NCBI RefSeq assembly: GCF_000473265.1
Contig: NZ_KI421511.1
Span: 1,229,731 to 1,293,730 of the forward strand
Length of the DNA stretch: 64,000 nucleotides
Source of the DNA: Amycolatopsis thermoflava N1165
GTDB lineage: Bacteria; Actinomycetota; Actinomycetes; Mycobacteriales; Pseudonocardiaceae
Direction: 5' to 3'
Shown: one piece after another, positions 27,308-36,779 of the stretch
Numbering within the stretch: the stretch's first letter is position 1
How the letters are laid out: every line of letters starts with the position of its first letter
The notes under the pieces: model-generated
Told to the model about the DNA's origin: nothing
The model's input: the letters and a program-made list of their open reading frames with translations, nothing else
Databases searched by the model: none
Position numbers and translations under genes: made by a program

Positions 27308-29290
27308 TCAGCCGCCGACGTGGATGCCGGGGCGGCGCGCCGGGTCGGGTTCGCTGGTGCGGATGATCTCGCGCACCACCGGTGCGGTGTCGCCGCGGCC
27401 GAGGATCAGGTACCGGAACAGGTGGCCCAGCGGGTTGCCCTCGCTCCACTCGAAGTGGCAGTGCGGCCGGACCCCGGTGGTGTCGCGCAGGGCCAGCAGG
27501 ATCGCGGCGATGGCGTTGGGCGCGGCGGGGCTTTCCGCGCGCAGGACGCGGAAACCTTCGACGTCGACGCCGCGCACATGCAGCACGTCGCTGAAGTCGG
27601 AGGGGTCGACGACCTCGATCTCCAGGAACAGCACGTCGGCCGAGCCGGGCACGGGGTTCATGCCGCGCTGCTCGCTCTCCTTGGCCCGGTACTCGGCGAT
27701 GTCGCCGGCCTGCCTGCGGTTGGCGATGATGGTCAGTGCGCCGTCGTGGGCGATCGAGTCGGTGACGAAGCGCCGGGCTTCCTCGTCGAACTCGATGTGC
27801 TCCACGCGCAGCTCGGTGGTCCGGCTGACGCGGGAGACCAGGGAGACCGCGATGATGCCGAGGATGAAGAACGCGGAGATCGTGAGGCCGTCCGGCTTCT
27901 CGATCACGTTCTCCACCAGGGCGTAGAGCAGGATGAGGGTCAGGATCGTGAACCCGGTGGCGGCCGGGCGGCGGCGGGCGCGCGCCGCGGAGATGGCCAC
28001 GGCCACCGAGGCGGAGACCATCATCGCCAGGATGCCGGTGGCGTAGGCGCCGGCCTGCGCGTCGACGTCGGCGCCGAAGATGATCGTGACCAGGACGCAG
28101 ATCCCGGTGTAGACGAGCACCACCGGCCGCACCGCGCGCGTCCACTCCGGGGCCATGCCGTAGGAGGGCAGGTAGCGGGGCACGATGTTGATCAGCCCGG
28201 CCATCGCCGAGGCGCCGGCGAACCACAGGATCAGGATGCTGCTGATGTCGTAGGCCGTGCCGACCCATTCCCCGAGCAGCTCGTGGGCCAGGTAGGCCAG
28301 GGCGCGGCCGTTGGCTTCCCCGCCGGACTCGAACTGGTCCTCCGGGATGAGCACCGTGGTGACGAAACTGGTCGCGATCAGGTACACGGACATGATGAGC
28401 GCGGCGACCGTGAGCAGCTTGCGGGTGTTGCGGATCCGGTTCGCCAGCCGCTGCTCGGCGGTCTCGCCGTCGGCGGCGACCAGCGGCATCATGCTCACGC
28501 CGGTCTCGAACCCGGACAGTCCCAGCACCAGCAGCGGGAACGCCAGAACCGCGGGGCCGATCACGCCGGTGATCCCGCCGCCACCGGAGGTGAGCGCGTC
28601 CACCCAGCGGTCCAGCGCGGCGGGCGTGGTCAGCACCTCGGCCACACCCGCGGCCACGACCACGGCGTTGAGCAGCAGGAACACCGCGACCAGCGGGATC
28701 GCGACCCCGACGGCCTCGGAGAACCCGAGCAGGAACACCCCGCCCAGGATCAGCAGCAGCACCACGGTGACCAGCACCTCGTGACCGTGCAGGAAGGCCG
28801 GGACGTGCGGGTTCTCCAGCGCGTGCACGGTGGCGTCGGCCGAGGACAGGGTGATCGTGATGATCCACGACGTGGCCACGAACCCGAGCAGCACCAGCAC
28901 GAAGATCTTGCCGCGCCAGAACGGCAGCAGGTCCTCCAGCATCGCGACCGACCCCTGGCCGTGCGGGCTCTCCTTCGCCACCCGCCGGTACATCGGCAGC
29001 ATGCCCAGCAGGGTCAGCGCGACGATCAGCAGGGTGGCCAGCGGCGACAGGGCGCCGGCGGCCAGCGCGGCGATGCCCGGCAGGTAGGACAGCGTGGAGA
29101 AGTAGTCCACGCCGGTCAGGCACATGACCTTCCACCAGGCCTGCGGCTCGGTGTGCTGCTCGCCGCTCTCCGGGCCGACCGGCTGGACGCGGTGCTGCAG
29201 CAGCCACCGGCCCAGCCGGGTCGACGGCGCTGTCGGCCGGACCGGGCTGTCGACCCGTTGCGGCACCACGAACTCCGGCAGCTCGGCCAT
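27308..29290 (-). CDS. APC-superfamily permease with large cytoplasmic C-terminal domain
   Basis: A 660-residue amino-acid/polyamine-organocation type transporter. An N-terminal region (residues 1-55) precedes about 12 membrane helices (55-530), with [17 protein letters not shown] as the first helix and [15 protein letters not shown] in the middle. A hydrophilic domain of about 130 residues follows (from [13 protein letters not shown]). This layout resembles large amino acid or potassium-related APC transporters of actinomycetes. ATG 29290 is taken as start. The substrate is unknown. It is divergent from nothing close by: the next gene upstream is the TetR at 29392 on the same strand. Confidence 0.8.
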   Translation of the reverse strand: MAELPEFVVPQRVDSPVRPTAPSTRLGRWLLQHRVQPVGPESGEQHTEPQAWWKVMCLTGVDYFSTLSYLPGIAALAAGALSPLATLLIVALTLLGMLPMYRRVAKESPHGQGSVAMLEDLLPFWRGKIFVLVLLGFVATSWIITITLSSADATVHALENPHVPAFLHGHEVLVTVVLLLILGGVFLLGFSEAVGVAIPLVAVFLLLNAVVVAAGVAEVLTTPAALDRWVDALTSGGGGITGVIGPAVLAFPLLVLGLSGFETGVSMMPLVAADGETAEQRLANRIRNTRKLLTVAALIMSVYLIATSFVTTVLIPEDQFESGGEANGRALAYLAHELLGEWVGTAYDISSILILWFAGASAMAGLINIVPRYLPSYGMAPEWTRAVRPVVLVYTGICVLVTIIFGADVDAQAGAYATGILAMMVSASVAVAISAARARRRPAATGFTILTLILLYALVENVIEKPDGLTISAFFILGIIAVSLVSRVSRTTELRVEHIEFDEEARRFVTDSIAHDGALTIIANRRQAGDIAEYRAKESEQRGMNPVPGSADVLFLEIEVVDPSDFSDVLHVRGVDVEGFRVLRAESPAAPNAIAAILLALRDTTGVRPHCHFEWSEGNPLGHLFRYLILGRGDTAPVVREIIRTSEPDPARRPGIHVGG

Positions 29291-29391
29291 GGCCGTCCTT
29301 CCCGATCCCTCGTGCGGTTCGCTGATCAGGATGCCGGATCGGCCGCCGGGGAGCAGTGCCGCCCCAGTGCGGCGCGGACGCGTCCGGGCGG

Positions 29392-29946
29392 TCAGCTGCG
29401 CACGCGGGAGCGGATGCCGTCCAGGAGGAGTTCGATGCCCCGCTCGAAGTCGCCGGGGCCGCCGGGTTCCCGGTCGATCGCCCCGGCGCTGGAGGCCTGC
29501 AGCGCGGCCTGCTCGTCCGCGGTGTGGCCGAAGACGAGGTGCAGCAGCGCGCGCGTGCCGACGTCGACGAGGTCGTCCGGCAGGCCGCCGTCGCGCAGGG
29601 CTTCCCGCAACTGCGCGGCCGGTTCGCCCGCGCCGAGGCCGAAGGTGTGCGCGGTGGCGACCACCTCGGCGCCGTCCCGGTAGGCCAGCATCGAATCGCG
29701 CAGTTCGGCGCAGATCTCCACCGCCCGCCGGTCCCACTCGGCGGCGCGGCGCTCACGCCGGCCGCGTGCCAGGATCTCGTCGGCGACCGCGGCCAGCAGC
29801 GTCTGCTTGTTCGGCACGTGGTGGTACAGCGCGCTCGGTTGCAGCCCGAGTTCGGCGGCCAGCCTGCGCATGGTGAGCGACTCCAGGCCGTACTCGTCGA
29901 GGACCTCGATCGCGCGCTCGACGACATCGCGCCGCTGGTAGCGCAC
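29392..29946 (-). CDS. bioQ: TetR family regulator, BioQ-like
   Basis: A 184-residue TetR regulator: HTH at about residues 8-50 ([29 protein letters not shown], then [13 protein letters not shown]) and a TetR_C-type effector domain. It is divergent from bioB, and a GAACACCGTTC palindrome matching the BioQ box lies between them. BioQ represses biotin genes in corynebacteria and mycobacteria, apparently without binding biotin directly. Assignment rests on position, operator and family resemblance. Confidence 0.75.
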   Translation of the reverse strand: MRYQRRDVVERAIEVLDEYGLESLTMRRLAAELGLQPSALYHHVPNKQTLLAAVADEILARGRRERRAAEWDRRAVEICAELRDSMLAYRDGAEVVATAHTFGLGAGEPAAQLREALRDGGLPDDLVDVGTRALLHLVFGHTADEQAALQASSAGAIDREPGGPGDFERGIELLLDGIRSRVRS

Positions 29947-30005
29947 GCCGGACTCCTCCCGTTGACCTGTTCGGCGCGCCCAGTGTACCGTCAGCGCCGC
30001 TCACC

Positions 30006-30018
30006 CGAACACCGTTCA
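30006..30018. promoter_or_regulatory. BioQ-type operator upstream of bioB
   Basis: CGAACACCGTTCA is a 13-base palindrome of the GAAC-N3-GTTC type reported for BioQ in corynebacteria and mycobacteria. It is 41 bases before the bioB start and 60 bases from the start of the divergent bioQ-like gene. Confidence 0.7.
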
Positions 30019-30058
30019 GGTTGTAATCAACTAGTCACTCTGAGTCAGGAGAAAGTGG

Positions 30059-31120
30059 ATGGGCTCCAGGTTCGAGCAGCTCGCCGACGCGGTCCTCGCC
30101 GGGGTTCCCGCCGGGCCCGGCGACGCACTCGCCGTGCTGGGCGCCGACGACGCCGAGGTGCTGTCCGTCGTCGCCGCGGCGGGCAGGCTGCGCCGCGCGC
30201 ATTTCGGCAACACCGTCAAGGTGAACTACCTGGTGAACCTGAAGTCGGGTCTGTGCCCGGAGAACTGCAACTACTGCTCCCAGGCGCTCGGCTCGGCGGC
30301 GCCCATCCTCAAGTACTCCTGGCTGTCCACGGAGGAGGCCCTGAAGCAGGCGGGCGCGGGGATCTCCGGTGGCGCCGGCCGGGTGTGCCTGGTCTCCTCC
30401 GGACGGGGACCGTCCAACCGGGACATCGACCGCGTCACCGAGATGGTCGGCGCGCTGAAGGTCGAGCACCCGGACGTCGAGGTCTGCGCCTGCCTCGGGC
30501 TGCTCTCCGACGGACAGGCCGAGCGCCTCAAAGACGCCGGGGTGGACGCCTACAACCACAACATCAACACGGCCGAGAGCCACCACCACAACATCGTCCA
30601 GACCCACACCTACGCCGACCGGGTGGACACCGTGGAGAAGGCGAAGCGCGGCGGGCTCTCGCCCTGCTCGGGTCTCATCGCCGGGCTGGGGGAGACCGAC
30701 GAGCAGCTGGTCGAAGCCCTGTTCGCGCTCAAGGAGCTGGACGCCGACTCGATCCCGGTCAACTTCCTGATGCCCTTCGACGGCACCCCGCTCGCGGACA
30801 CCTGGGAGCTGTCCCCGTCGCGGTGCCTGAAGATCCTGGCCATGGCGCGGTTCGTCTGCCCGGACAAGGAGATCCGCATCGCCGGTGGCCGCGAGATGCA
30901 CCTGCGCTCGCTGCAGCCGCTCGCGCTGCACGTCGCCAACTCGATCTTCCTCGGCGACTACCTCACCTCCGAGGGGCAGGCCGCGGAGGCGGACCTGGAG
31001 ATGATCCGGGACAACGGGTTCGTCGTGCTGGGCTCCGAAGAGGACAGTGCGGCGCGGGAACCCGCCGACCCGGCGATCCGTCGGCGCGGCGCGGGCACCG
31101 CCGTGGTCCCCAACGCGTGA
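30059..31120 (+). CDS. bioB: Biotin synthase
   Basis: A 353-residue radical SAM enzyme that inserts sulfur into dethiobiotin. The [4Fe-4S] motif is CPENCNYC (Cys 66, 70, 73), and the [2Fe-2S] ligands are expected in [17 protein letters not shown] and [27 protein letters not shown] is another family signature. ATG 30059 has CAGGAGA before it. It is followed by bioA with a one-base overlap (TGATG) and bioA by bioF (ATGA). A BioQ-type box lies upstream. Confidence 0.97.
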   Translation: MGSRFEQLADAVLAGVPAGPGDALAVLGADDAEVLSVVAAAGRLRRAHFGNTVKVNYLVNLKSGLCPENCNYCSQALGSAAPILKYSWLSTEEALKQAGAGISGGAGRVCLVSSGRGPSNRDIDRVTEMVGALKVEHPDVEVCACLGLLSDGQAERLKDAGVDAYNHNINTAESHHHNIVQTHTYADRVDTVEKAKRGGLSPCSGLIAGLGETDEQLVEALFALKELDADSIPVNFLMPFDGTPLADTWELSPSRCLKILAMARFVCPDKEIRIAGGREMHLRSLQPLALHVANSIFLGDYLTSEGQAAEADLEMIRDNGFVVLGSEEDSAAREPADPAIRRRGAGTAVVPNA

Positions 31121-32379
31121 TGACACCCGCGGAACTGCTCGCGTTCGACCGCGGGCACCTGTGGCACCCGTACACGTCGATGACCGACCCGGCCCCGGTG
31201 TGGCTGGTCACCGGGGCGTCCGGCAGCCGGATCACCGTGGACGGCGCCGGGGACGTGGTCGACGGGATGGCGTCGTGGTGGTCGGCGATCCACGGCTACC
31301 GGCACCCGGTGCTCGACGAGGCGGCGCGGCGTCAGCTGGCGAAGATGTCCCACGTGATGTTCGGCGGTCTCACCCACGAACCCGCCGTCGAGCTGGCGGC
31401 GCGGCTGGTCGACCTCACCCCCGCCGGGCTGGAGCACGTGTTCCTCGCCGACTCCGGCTCGGTGAGCGTCGAGGTGGCGATGAAGATGGCGCTGCAGTAC
31501 CAGCGCGGTACCGGCCACCCGGAGCGGACCCGGTTCCTCACCGTCCGGGGCGGCTACCACGGCGACACCTTCGACTGCATGAGCGTGTGCGACCCGGACG
31601 GCGGCATGCACGCGATGTGGTCGGGGGTGCTGCCGGAGCAGGTGTTCGGCGACCGCCCGCCCCGGTCCGAAGTGGACGTCGCCGCGTGGGCGGCGGGCTT
31701 CCGCGCGCTCGCGGCCGAGCACGCCGGCCGGCTGGCCGGGCTGATCGTGGAACCCCTGCTGCAGGGCGCCGGCGGTATGCACCCCTACCCGGCGAGCTGC
31801 CTGCCGGTCTTCCGGGAGGTGGCCGACGAGCACGGGCTGGTGCTGATCTTCGACGAGATCGCCACCGGCTTCGGCCGCACCGGCACGCTCTTCGCCGCCG
31901 ACGCCGCGGGCGTGGCGCCGGACGTGATGTGCGTCGGCAAGGCCCTCACCGGCGGTTACCTGTCGCTGGCCGCCACCCTGTGCACCACCGAGGTCGCCAG
32001 GGGACTGTCGGCCAGCGACTCCGGCGTGCTCATGCACGGGCCCACGTTCATGGCCAACCCGCTGGCCTGCGCGATCGCCACCGCCGGCCTCGACCTGCTG
32101 TCCAGTGTGGACTGGGCGGCCGATGTGCGCCGGATCAACGCGGGACTGCAGGCGCTGCACCGGATCGAGGCCGCCGACGTGCGCGTGCTCGGCGCGGTCG
32201 GCGTGGTCCAGCTCGACCACCCGGTCGACGTGGCCAAGGCGACCGAGGCGGCGCTGGCGGAGGGCGTGTGGCTGCGGCCGTTCCGCGACCTGATCTACAC
32301 CATGCCGCCGTACGTGTGCACCGACGACGACATCGCCACGATCTGCCGTGGCATCGCGGCCGCGGCGGCGGTCGCATGA
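31120..32379 (+). CDS. bioA: Adenosylmethionine-8-amino-7-oxononanoate aminotransferase
   Basis: A 419-residue class III PLP aminotransferase converting KAPA to DAPA with S-adenosylmethionine as amino donor. Motifs: LWHPYTSM at the N-terminus, [35 protein letters not shown] and the PLP lysine (Lys 274) in VGKALTGGY. The [12 protein letters not shown] segment is typical of BioA. It overlaps the bioB stop by one base and the bioF start by four. Confidence 0.97.
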   Translation: MTPAELLAFDRGHLWHPYTSMTDPAPVWLVTGASGSRITVDGAGDVVDGMASWWSAIHGYRHPVLDEAARRQLAKMSHVMFGGLTHEPAVELAARLVDLTPAGLEHVFLADSGSVSVEVAMKMALQYQRGTGHPERTRFLTVRGGYHGDTFDCMSVCDPDGGMHAMWSGVLPEQVFGDRPPRSEVDVAAWAAGFRALAAEHAGRLAGLIVEPLLQGAGGMHPYPASCLPVFREVADEHGLVLIFDEIATGFGRTGTLFAADAAGVAPDVMCVGKALTGGYLSLAATLCTTEVARGLSASDSGVLMHGPTFMANPLACAIATAGLDLLSSVDWAADVRRINAGLQALHRIEAADVRVLGAVGVVQLDHPVDVAKATEAALAEGVWLRPFRDLIYTMPPYVCTDDDIATICRGIAAAAAVA

Positions 32380-33545
32380 GCTGGGCGGAGTGGTTCGCCA
32401 CGCAGCGCGCCGCGCGCGAGGCCGCGGGCCTGCAGCGCATCCTGCGCCCGCGGGCGGCCGGCGATGACCTCATCGACCTGGCCAGCAACGACTACCTCGG
32501 GCTGAGCGGTGACCCCGGCGTCCGCCGCGCGGCGGCCGAAGCCGCGCTCGTCTGGGGCGCAGGCGCCGGCGCGTCCCGGCTGGTGACCGGCACCACCACC
32601 CTGCATGCCGAGCTGGAGCGGGAACTGGCCGAGTTCACCGGCCGCGAGGCGGCGCTGGTGTTCTCCACCGGCTACCACGCCAACCTGTCCGCGGTGACCG
32701 CGCTGGCGGACCGGGACGCGGTGATCGTCTCGGACGCCCACGTCCACGCGTCGCTGATCGACGCCGCACGCCTGTCCCGCGCCGCCGTCCGGGTGGTCCC
32801 GCACAACGACGTCGCCGCCGTCCGGGCCGCGCTGGCGGCCGCCGGTGGACGGCGGGCGCTCGTGCTGACCGAGTCGGTCTTCTCGGTCCTCGGCGACGCC
32901 GCGCCGCTCGCCGAGCTGGCCGGGGTGTGCGCCGAGCACGACGCGCTGCTCGTCGTGGACGAGGCGCACGGGCTCGGCGTGGCCGGTGACGGTGGGCGGG
33001 GTCTGCTGCACGGCCTCGGCCTGTCCGGTCACTCGCACGTGGTGATGACCGCGACGCTGTCCAAGTCGCTGGGCGCGATGGGTGGCGCGGTCCTCGGTTC
33101 GGCCGCGCTGATCGACCACCTGGTCAACCGGGCGCGCCCGTTCATCTTTGACACCGGGCTGGCGCCCGCGCCCACCGCCGGGGCTCTGGCGGCGTTGCGC
33201 ACGTTGCGCGCCGGGCCGGACCTGCCGGCCCGGATCCACGAGCGCGGCGCGGCACTGGCCGAGCGGCTCCACGTGCCGCGCTCGGCGGGCGCGGTGCTGT
33301 CGGTGCCGATGCCCTCGCCGCACGTCGCGGTCGCCGCCCAGGCCGAGGCTCTCGCGGCGGGGGTGCGGGTGGGTTGTTTCCGGCCGCCGTCCGTGCCCGA
33401 CGGGATCTCCCGCCTGCGGGTCACGGCGCACGCCGGGCTGGACGAGGAACGCTGGGCGCGCGCGGTCGACGTGCTGGCGCGGGTCGCCGCTCAGTCGAGT
33501 TCCTCGGCGAGCGCGACGAAGATCCCGGCGGGACCGCGGACGTAG
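32376..33545 (+). CDS. bioF: 8-amino-7-oxononanoate synthase
   Basis: A 389-residue alpha-oxoamine synthase that condenses pimeloyl-ACP or pimeloyl-CoA with alanine. Motifs: LASNDYLGL near residue 36, [19 protein letters not shown] and the PLP lysine (Lys 230) in [11 protein letters not shown]. The last 16 codons overlap the 3' end of the convergent VOC gene by 55 bases and are low-complexity Ser-rich, so the reading frame continues past the normal family end. bioD is not encoded in the window. Confidence 0.95.
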   Translation: MSWAEWFATQRAAREAAGLQRILRPRAAGDDLIDLASNDYLGLSGDPGVRRAAAEAALVWGAGAGASRLVTGTTTLHAELERELAEFTGREAALVFSTGYHANLSAVTALADRDAVIVSDAHVHASLIDAARLSRAAVRVVPHNDVAAVRAALAAAGGRRALVLTESVFSVLGDAAPLAELAGVCAEHDALLVVDEAHGLGVAGDGGRGLLHGLGLSGHSHVVMTATLSKSLGAMGGAVLGSAALIDHLVNRARPFIFDTGLAPAPTAGALAALRTLRAGPDLPARIHERGAALAERLHVPRSAGAVLSVPMPSPHVAVAAQAEALAAGVRVGCFRPPSVPDGISRLRVTAHAGLDEERWARAVDVLARVAAQSSSSASATKIPAGPRT

Positions 33546-33931
33546 CAGAGCCGGTAGCTGTCCCTGTACTGCACCACTTCGCCGACGGGTTCCGCGCCGT
33601 GCGCCCGGAGGCGGTCGAGCACGTCGTCGATGTCGTGGACCGCGAACATGATGCGGTGCGCGCCCAGCGCGTGCACGGGCTGGGCGCCGTCCGGGCTGGC
33701 CGGCGAGTGGTACTTGGTCAGCTCGACCCGTCCGTGGCCGTCGGGGGTCCGCATCATCGCGATGTCCGTCCGGACGCCGTCGAGCCGGATGAGGCGGTCC
33801 ACCAGGCCGCCTTCCAGCGTCGCCTCGCCTTCCAGCTCCATGCCGAGTTCGGTGAAGAACGCCTTGGCGACGGCGAGGTCGTCGACGACGATGGCGATGT
33901 TGTCCATCCGCCGCAGTGTGTTGTCGGTCAT
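33491..33931 (-). CDS. VOC (glyoxalase/bleomycin-resistance) family protein
   Basis: A 146-residue two-repeat VOC protein: NIAIVVDDLAVAKAFFTELG in the first half, RIMFAVHDIDDVLDRLRAHG in the second, and [16 protein letters not shown] at the end. VOC proteins include lyases, dioxygenases and binding proteins; the Glu in the final strand and the early His/Glu positions are compatible with a metal site, but substrate is unknown. It converges on bioF with a 55-base overlap and stands alone upstream. Confidence 0.85.
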   Translation of the reverse strand: MTDNTLRRMDNIAIVVDDLAVAKAFFTELGMELEGEATLEGGLVDRLIRLDGVRTDIAMMRTPDGHGRVELTKYHSPASPDGAQPVHALGAHRIMFAVHDIDDVLDRLRAHGAEPVGEVVQYRDSYRLCYVRGPAGIFVALAEELD

Positions 33932-33976
33932 GGTGACTACTGTCCCGCCGTCCCGCCGCCCTACGCGAGCTGAAGC

Positions 33977-34528
33977 TCAGCCGAGCCCGTTCAGCAGCAG
34001 GTCCGCCACCACCTTCGCGGCCAGGGGTGGTGCCCCCGGGGTCACCGAGGCCGCCGACGAGGTCGCCACCAGCATCCGCGCGGCGGCCTGGTGGCGGGGC
34101 GCCGGCCTGGCGTCCCCGGTCACCCGTGCCAGGTAGGCGCTCACCGCGGTGACGATGGAGTCGTGGATTTCGCGGGCGCGGTCCTGCAGCTCGGGGTGGT
34201 GCTCGCTCTCCCGGAACACGATCCGGTGCATCGGCGTCTGCTCGCCGAGGTGCCGCGCCAGCCGCCGCCACAGCTCGGCCACCGCGGCGTGCGCGTCGGG
34301 CGGGACGGTGGCCGGCACCAGGTCCGCGAGCGTGCGCGTCGACCGCTCCCGGATCAGCGCCAGCAGCAGGCCTTCCTTCGTGCCGAAGTGGTAGAAGATC
34401 AGTCCCTGCGGCACCCCGGCCGCGGTCGCCAGCCGCGCGGTCGACGTGCGGGCGTACCCGCGCTCGGCGAACAGCTCCTCCGCCGCGGCCAGGATCCGGT
34501 CGCGGCCGGAGCCGGCGGGTTCGTCCAC
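33977..34528 (-). CDS. TetR family regulator
   Basis: A 183-residue TetR protein with HTH in residues 8-55 (RDRILAAAEELFAERGYARTS, then GVPQGLIFYHFGTKEG). The effector domain is rich in Ala and His. The start is taken as GTG 34528, 6 bases after the SDR stop; a longer CTG-type start is possible. It is cotranscribed with the upstream SDR. The TGAGTACTCA palindrome in the promoter of that operon (35406-35415) is the likely operator, controlling also the divergent MHS transporter. Confidence 0.88.
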   Translation of the reverse strand: MDEPAGSGRDRILAAAEELFAERGYARTSTARLATAAGVPQGLIFYHFGTKEGLLLALIRERSTRTLADLVPATVPPDAHAAVAELWRRLARHLGEQTPMHRIVFRESEHHPELQDRAREIHDSIVTAVSAYLARVTGDARPAPRHQAAARMLVATSSAASVTPGAPPLAAKVVADLLLNGLG

Positions 34529-34533
34529 GGCGG

Positions 34534-35349
34534 TCAGAACTCGGTCACCCCCGCGTCCGGGGCGAGCTCGTGCGCGGTGACGTACTTCGACTCGTCCGAG
34601 GCGAGGAACAGCACCATGTCGGCGACGTCCTCGGGTTCGGTGATCGCCACCGGCAGCAGGTTCGTCAGCATCCCGGCGAGCTTCGGGTCGCGCTCGAACC
34701 CCTTGGCGAACGCGGCCTGCAGGCCCTCGCCGGTCATCCCGGTGTTCACGCCCGTCGGGTGGACGCTGTTGACCCGGATGTCGTGCCGCGCCAGCTCGGT
34801 CGCGAAGGCCTTCGCCATGCCGCGCACCGCCCACTTGCTCGTCGTGTACGGCACCAGGAACGGCTGGACCTTCATTCCGGCCGCCGAGCTGATCAGGATG
34901 ATCGACCCGCCGCCCCGCTGGATCAGGTGCGGCGCGCCCGCCATCACCGTGTTCCACACGCCGCGCACGTTCACGCCGATCGTGTCGTCGAAGATCTCCT
35001 CGGTGACGTCGTCCCACGGCGCGGGCACGCAGATCCCGGCGTTGGCGACCACGATGTCGAGCCCGCCCAGCTCCGCGACGCCCGCGTCCACGCCCGCCCG
35101 CAGCGCCGCCAGGTCCCGCACGTCCGCCTGCACCCGGACCGCCCGCCGCCCGGTCTTCTCCACCAGGCTCACGGTTTCGTCCAGGTCGGCGGGCGTGGGG
35201 GAGGCGTAGGTGACGCTGGGCAGCGTGGCGGCGATGTCCACCACGATCACGTCGGCGCCCTCCTGCGCCAGCCGCACCGCGTCCGCCCGGCCCTGACCCC
35301 GTGCCGCGCCGGTGATCAACGCGACCTTGCCCGCAACCCGTCCCGCCAT
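34534..35349 (-). CDS. Mycofactocin-coupled type short-chain dehydrogenase
   Basis: A 271-residue SDR with nucleotide loop TGAARGQGRADAVRLA, catalytic Ser in SIILISSAAG and YTTSK in the active site. The GAARGQGR loop and the VDI followed by an insert at residues 37-60 are marks of the mycofactocin-associated SDR subfamily, whose members hold NAD(H) tightly and pass electrons to mycofactocin. No mycofactocin genes are in the window. It is the first gene of an SDR-TetR operon. Confidence 0.85.
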   Translation of the reverse strand: MAGRVAGKVALITGAARGQGRADAVRLAQEGADVIVVDIAATLPSVTYASPTPADLDETVSLVEKTGRRAVRVQADVRDLAALRAGVDAGVAELGGLDIVVANAGICVPAPWDDVTEEIFDDTIGVNVRGVWNTVMAGAPHLIQRGGGSIILISSAAGMKVQPFLVPYTTSKWAVRGMAKAFATELARHDIRVNSVHPTGVNTGMTGEGLQAAFAKGFERDPKLAGMLTNLLPVAITEPEDVADMVLFLASDESKYVTAHELAPDAGVTEF

Positions 35350-35405
35350 GGTGAGTCTCCTCGTCTCCCGCGCCGTCGCGGGTCTCCGCCGACACTGCCC
35401 CTGAG

Positions 35406-35415
35406 TGAGTACTCA
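35406..35415. promoter_or_regulatory. Palindrome in the SDR/MHS transporter divergent promoter
   Basis: TGAGTACTCA is a perfect 10-base palindrome, extended by flanking TGAG/AGTCA to about 18 bases (35402-35419). It lies between the divergent SDR and transporter genes and is the best candidate site for the TetR protein encoded at 33977. Confidence 0.55.
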
Positions 35416-35492
35416 GTCAAGAGTCTTGACGGGTTCGTGCCCCGATGCCATCCTTCCTCTCCATATCAGGGTCTCTGATGATTGGTGGTTCG

Positions 35493-36779
35493 ATGACGCA
35501 CCAGCCAGCCGTCTCCGTGCAGGCCTCGGGCACCCGCGAAGCCCGGCGGGTCGCCGTCGCGAGTTTCGTGGGCACCGCCATCGAGTGGTACGACTTCTTC
35601 CTCTACGGCGCGGCCGCCGCGCTCGTCTTCGGGCCGCAGTTCTTCCCCTCCAGCAACCCCGCGGTCAGCCAGCTCGCGTCGCTGACCACGTTCGCGGTCG
35701 GGTTCCTGGCGCGCCCGGTCGGCGGGATCGTGGCGGGCCACTTCGGCGACCGGATCGGCCGGAAGCGGATGCTGGTGATCTCGCTGCTGATCATGGGCAT
35801 GGCCACCGTGCTGGTCGGGCTGCTGCCCACCTACGCCCAGATCGGCGTGGCCGCGCCGATCCTGCTCGTGGTCTTGCGGCTGGCGCAGGGCGTCGGCGTC
35901 GGCGCCGAGTGGGGTGGCGCGGCGCTGATGGCCGTCGAGCACGCACCGCCGTCCCGTCGGGGGCTCTACGGCGCCGCGCCGCAGCTCGGCGTCCCGGCGG
36001 GCGCGATCGTCGCGAACCTGGTGCTGCTGGTGGCCTCGACCTCCACGCGCGAGGCGTTCGTCGAGTGGGGCTGGCGGCTGGGTTTCCTGATCAGCTTCGT
36101 GCTGGTGATCTTCGGTCTGGTGATCCGGCGCCGCCTCACCGAGAGCCCGCTGTTCGAGGAGGCGGCGCGGCACCGCCCGGCGCGCGTGCCGCTGCTGGAG
36201 GTGCTGCGCGACCACCCGCTGGCCGTGCTGCGCGCGGTGTTCGTGACCGGCGCGTCGACCGCGATGGGCTACATCATCCTCACCTACATCCTGTCCTACG
36301 GCACCGCCGAAGTCGGCTACTCGCGCAATGAGCTGCTGATCGTCGTGATCCTCACCAGCGTGGTGCAGCTCGGCGCGATCTACGGGCTGTCCGGGCTGGC
36401 CGACCGCTTCGGCCGCCGCAAGGTGATCGCCGCGGGCGCGATCGCGCAGGCCGTCGCGGCGCTGCTGTTCTTCCTCGTGTTCGACACCGGCGTGTTCGTG
36501 CTGGCTCTGGTGGCGTGCGTGGTCACGGTGATCACCGTGTCCGCCCAGTACGGGCCGCTGCCCGCGCTGCTGTCCGACCAGTTCCCGACCCGCATCCGCT
36601 ACAGCGGCGTGTCGCTGGGCTACCAGCTGGGCAACGTGGTCGGCGGCGGCCTCGCGCCGGTGGTGGCGACCGCGATCTTCACCGCCTCCGGCAGTTCGCT
36701 GCTGGTGGGCGTGTACCTGGCCGGGATGGCCCTGCTGGCGCTGGTCGCCGTCGCACTGACCCCGCGGGGTGAGGCGTGA
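35493..36779 (+). CDS. MFS transporter, metabolite:H+ symporter (MHS) type
   Basis: A 428-residue permease with 12 expected membrane helices. Marks of the MHS branch: FVGTAIEWYDFFLYG in helix 1, GHFGDRIGRKRML between helices 2 and 3, and RLAQGVGVGAEWGGA in helix 4. These transporters import organic acids such as shikimate, oxoglutarate or proline/betaine with protons. ATG 35493 is chosen; 35478 is possible. It is divergent from the SDR-TetR pair and overlaps the next gene (GTGA), suggesting uptake and processing of one substrate. Confidence 0.88.
   Translation: MTHQPAVSVQASGTREARRVAVASFVGTAIEWYDFFLYGAAAALVFGPQFFPSSNPAVSQLASLTTFAVGFLARPVGGIVAGHFGDRIGRKRMLVISLLIMGMATVLVGLLPTYAQIGVAAPILLVVLRLAQGVGVGAEWGGAALMAVEHAPPSRRGLYGAAPQLGVPAGAIVANLVLLVASTSTREAFVEWGWRLGFLISFVLVIFGLVIRRRLTESPLFEEAARHRPARVPLLEVLRDHPLAVLRAVFVTGASTAMGYIILTYILSYGTAEVGYSRNELLIVVILTSVVQLGAIYGLSGLADRFGRRKVIAAGAIAQAVAALLFFLVFDTGVFVLALVACVVTVITVSAQYGPLPALLSDQFPTRIRYSGVSLGYQLGNVVGGGLAPVVATAIFTASGSSLLVGVYLAGMALLALVAVALTPRGEA

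Noticed and set aside
26835-29927. Long minus-strand frame of 1030 codons in another frame of the permease and TetR genes
   Set aside because: It is a different frame of real genes at 27308 and 29392 and contains no domain.
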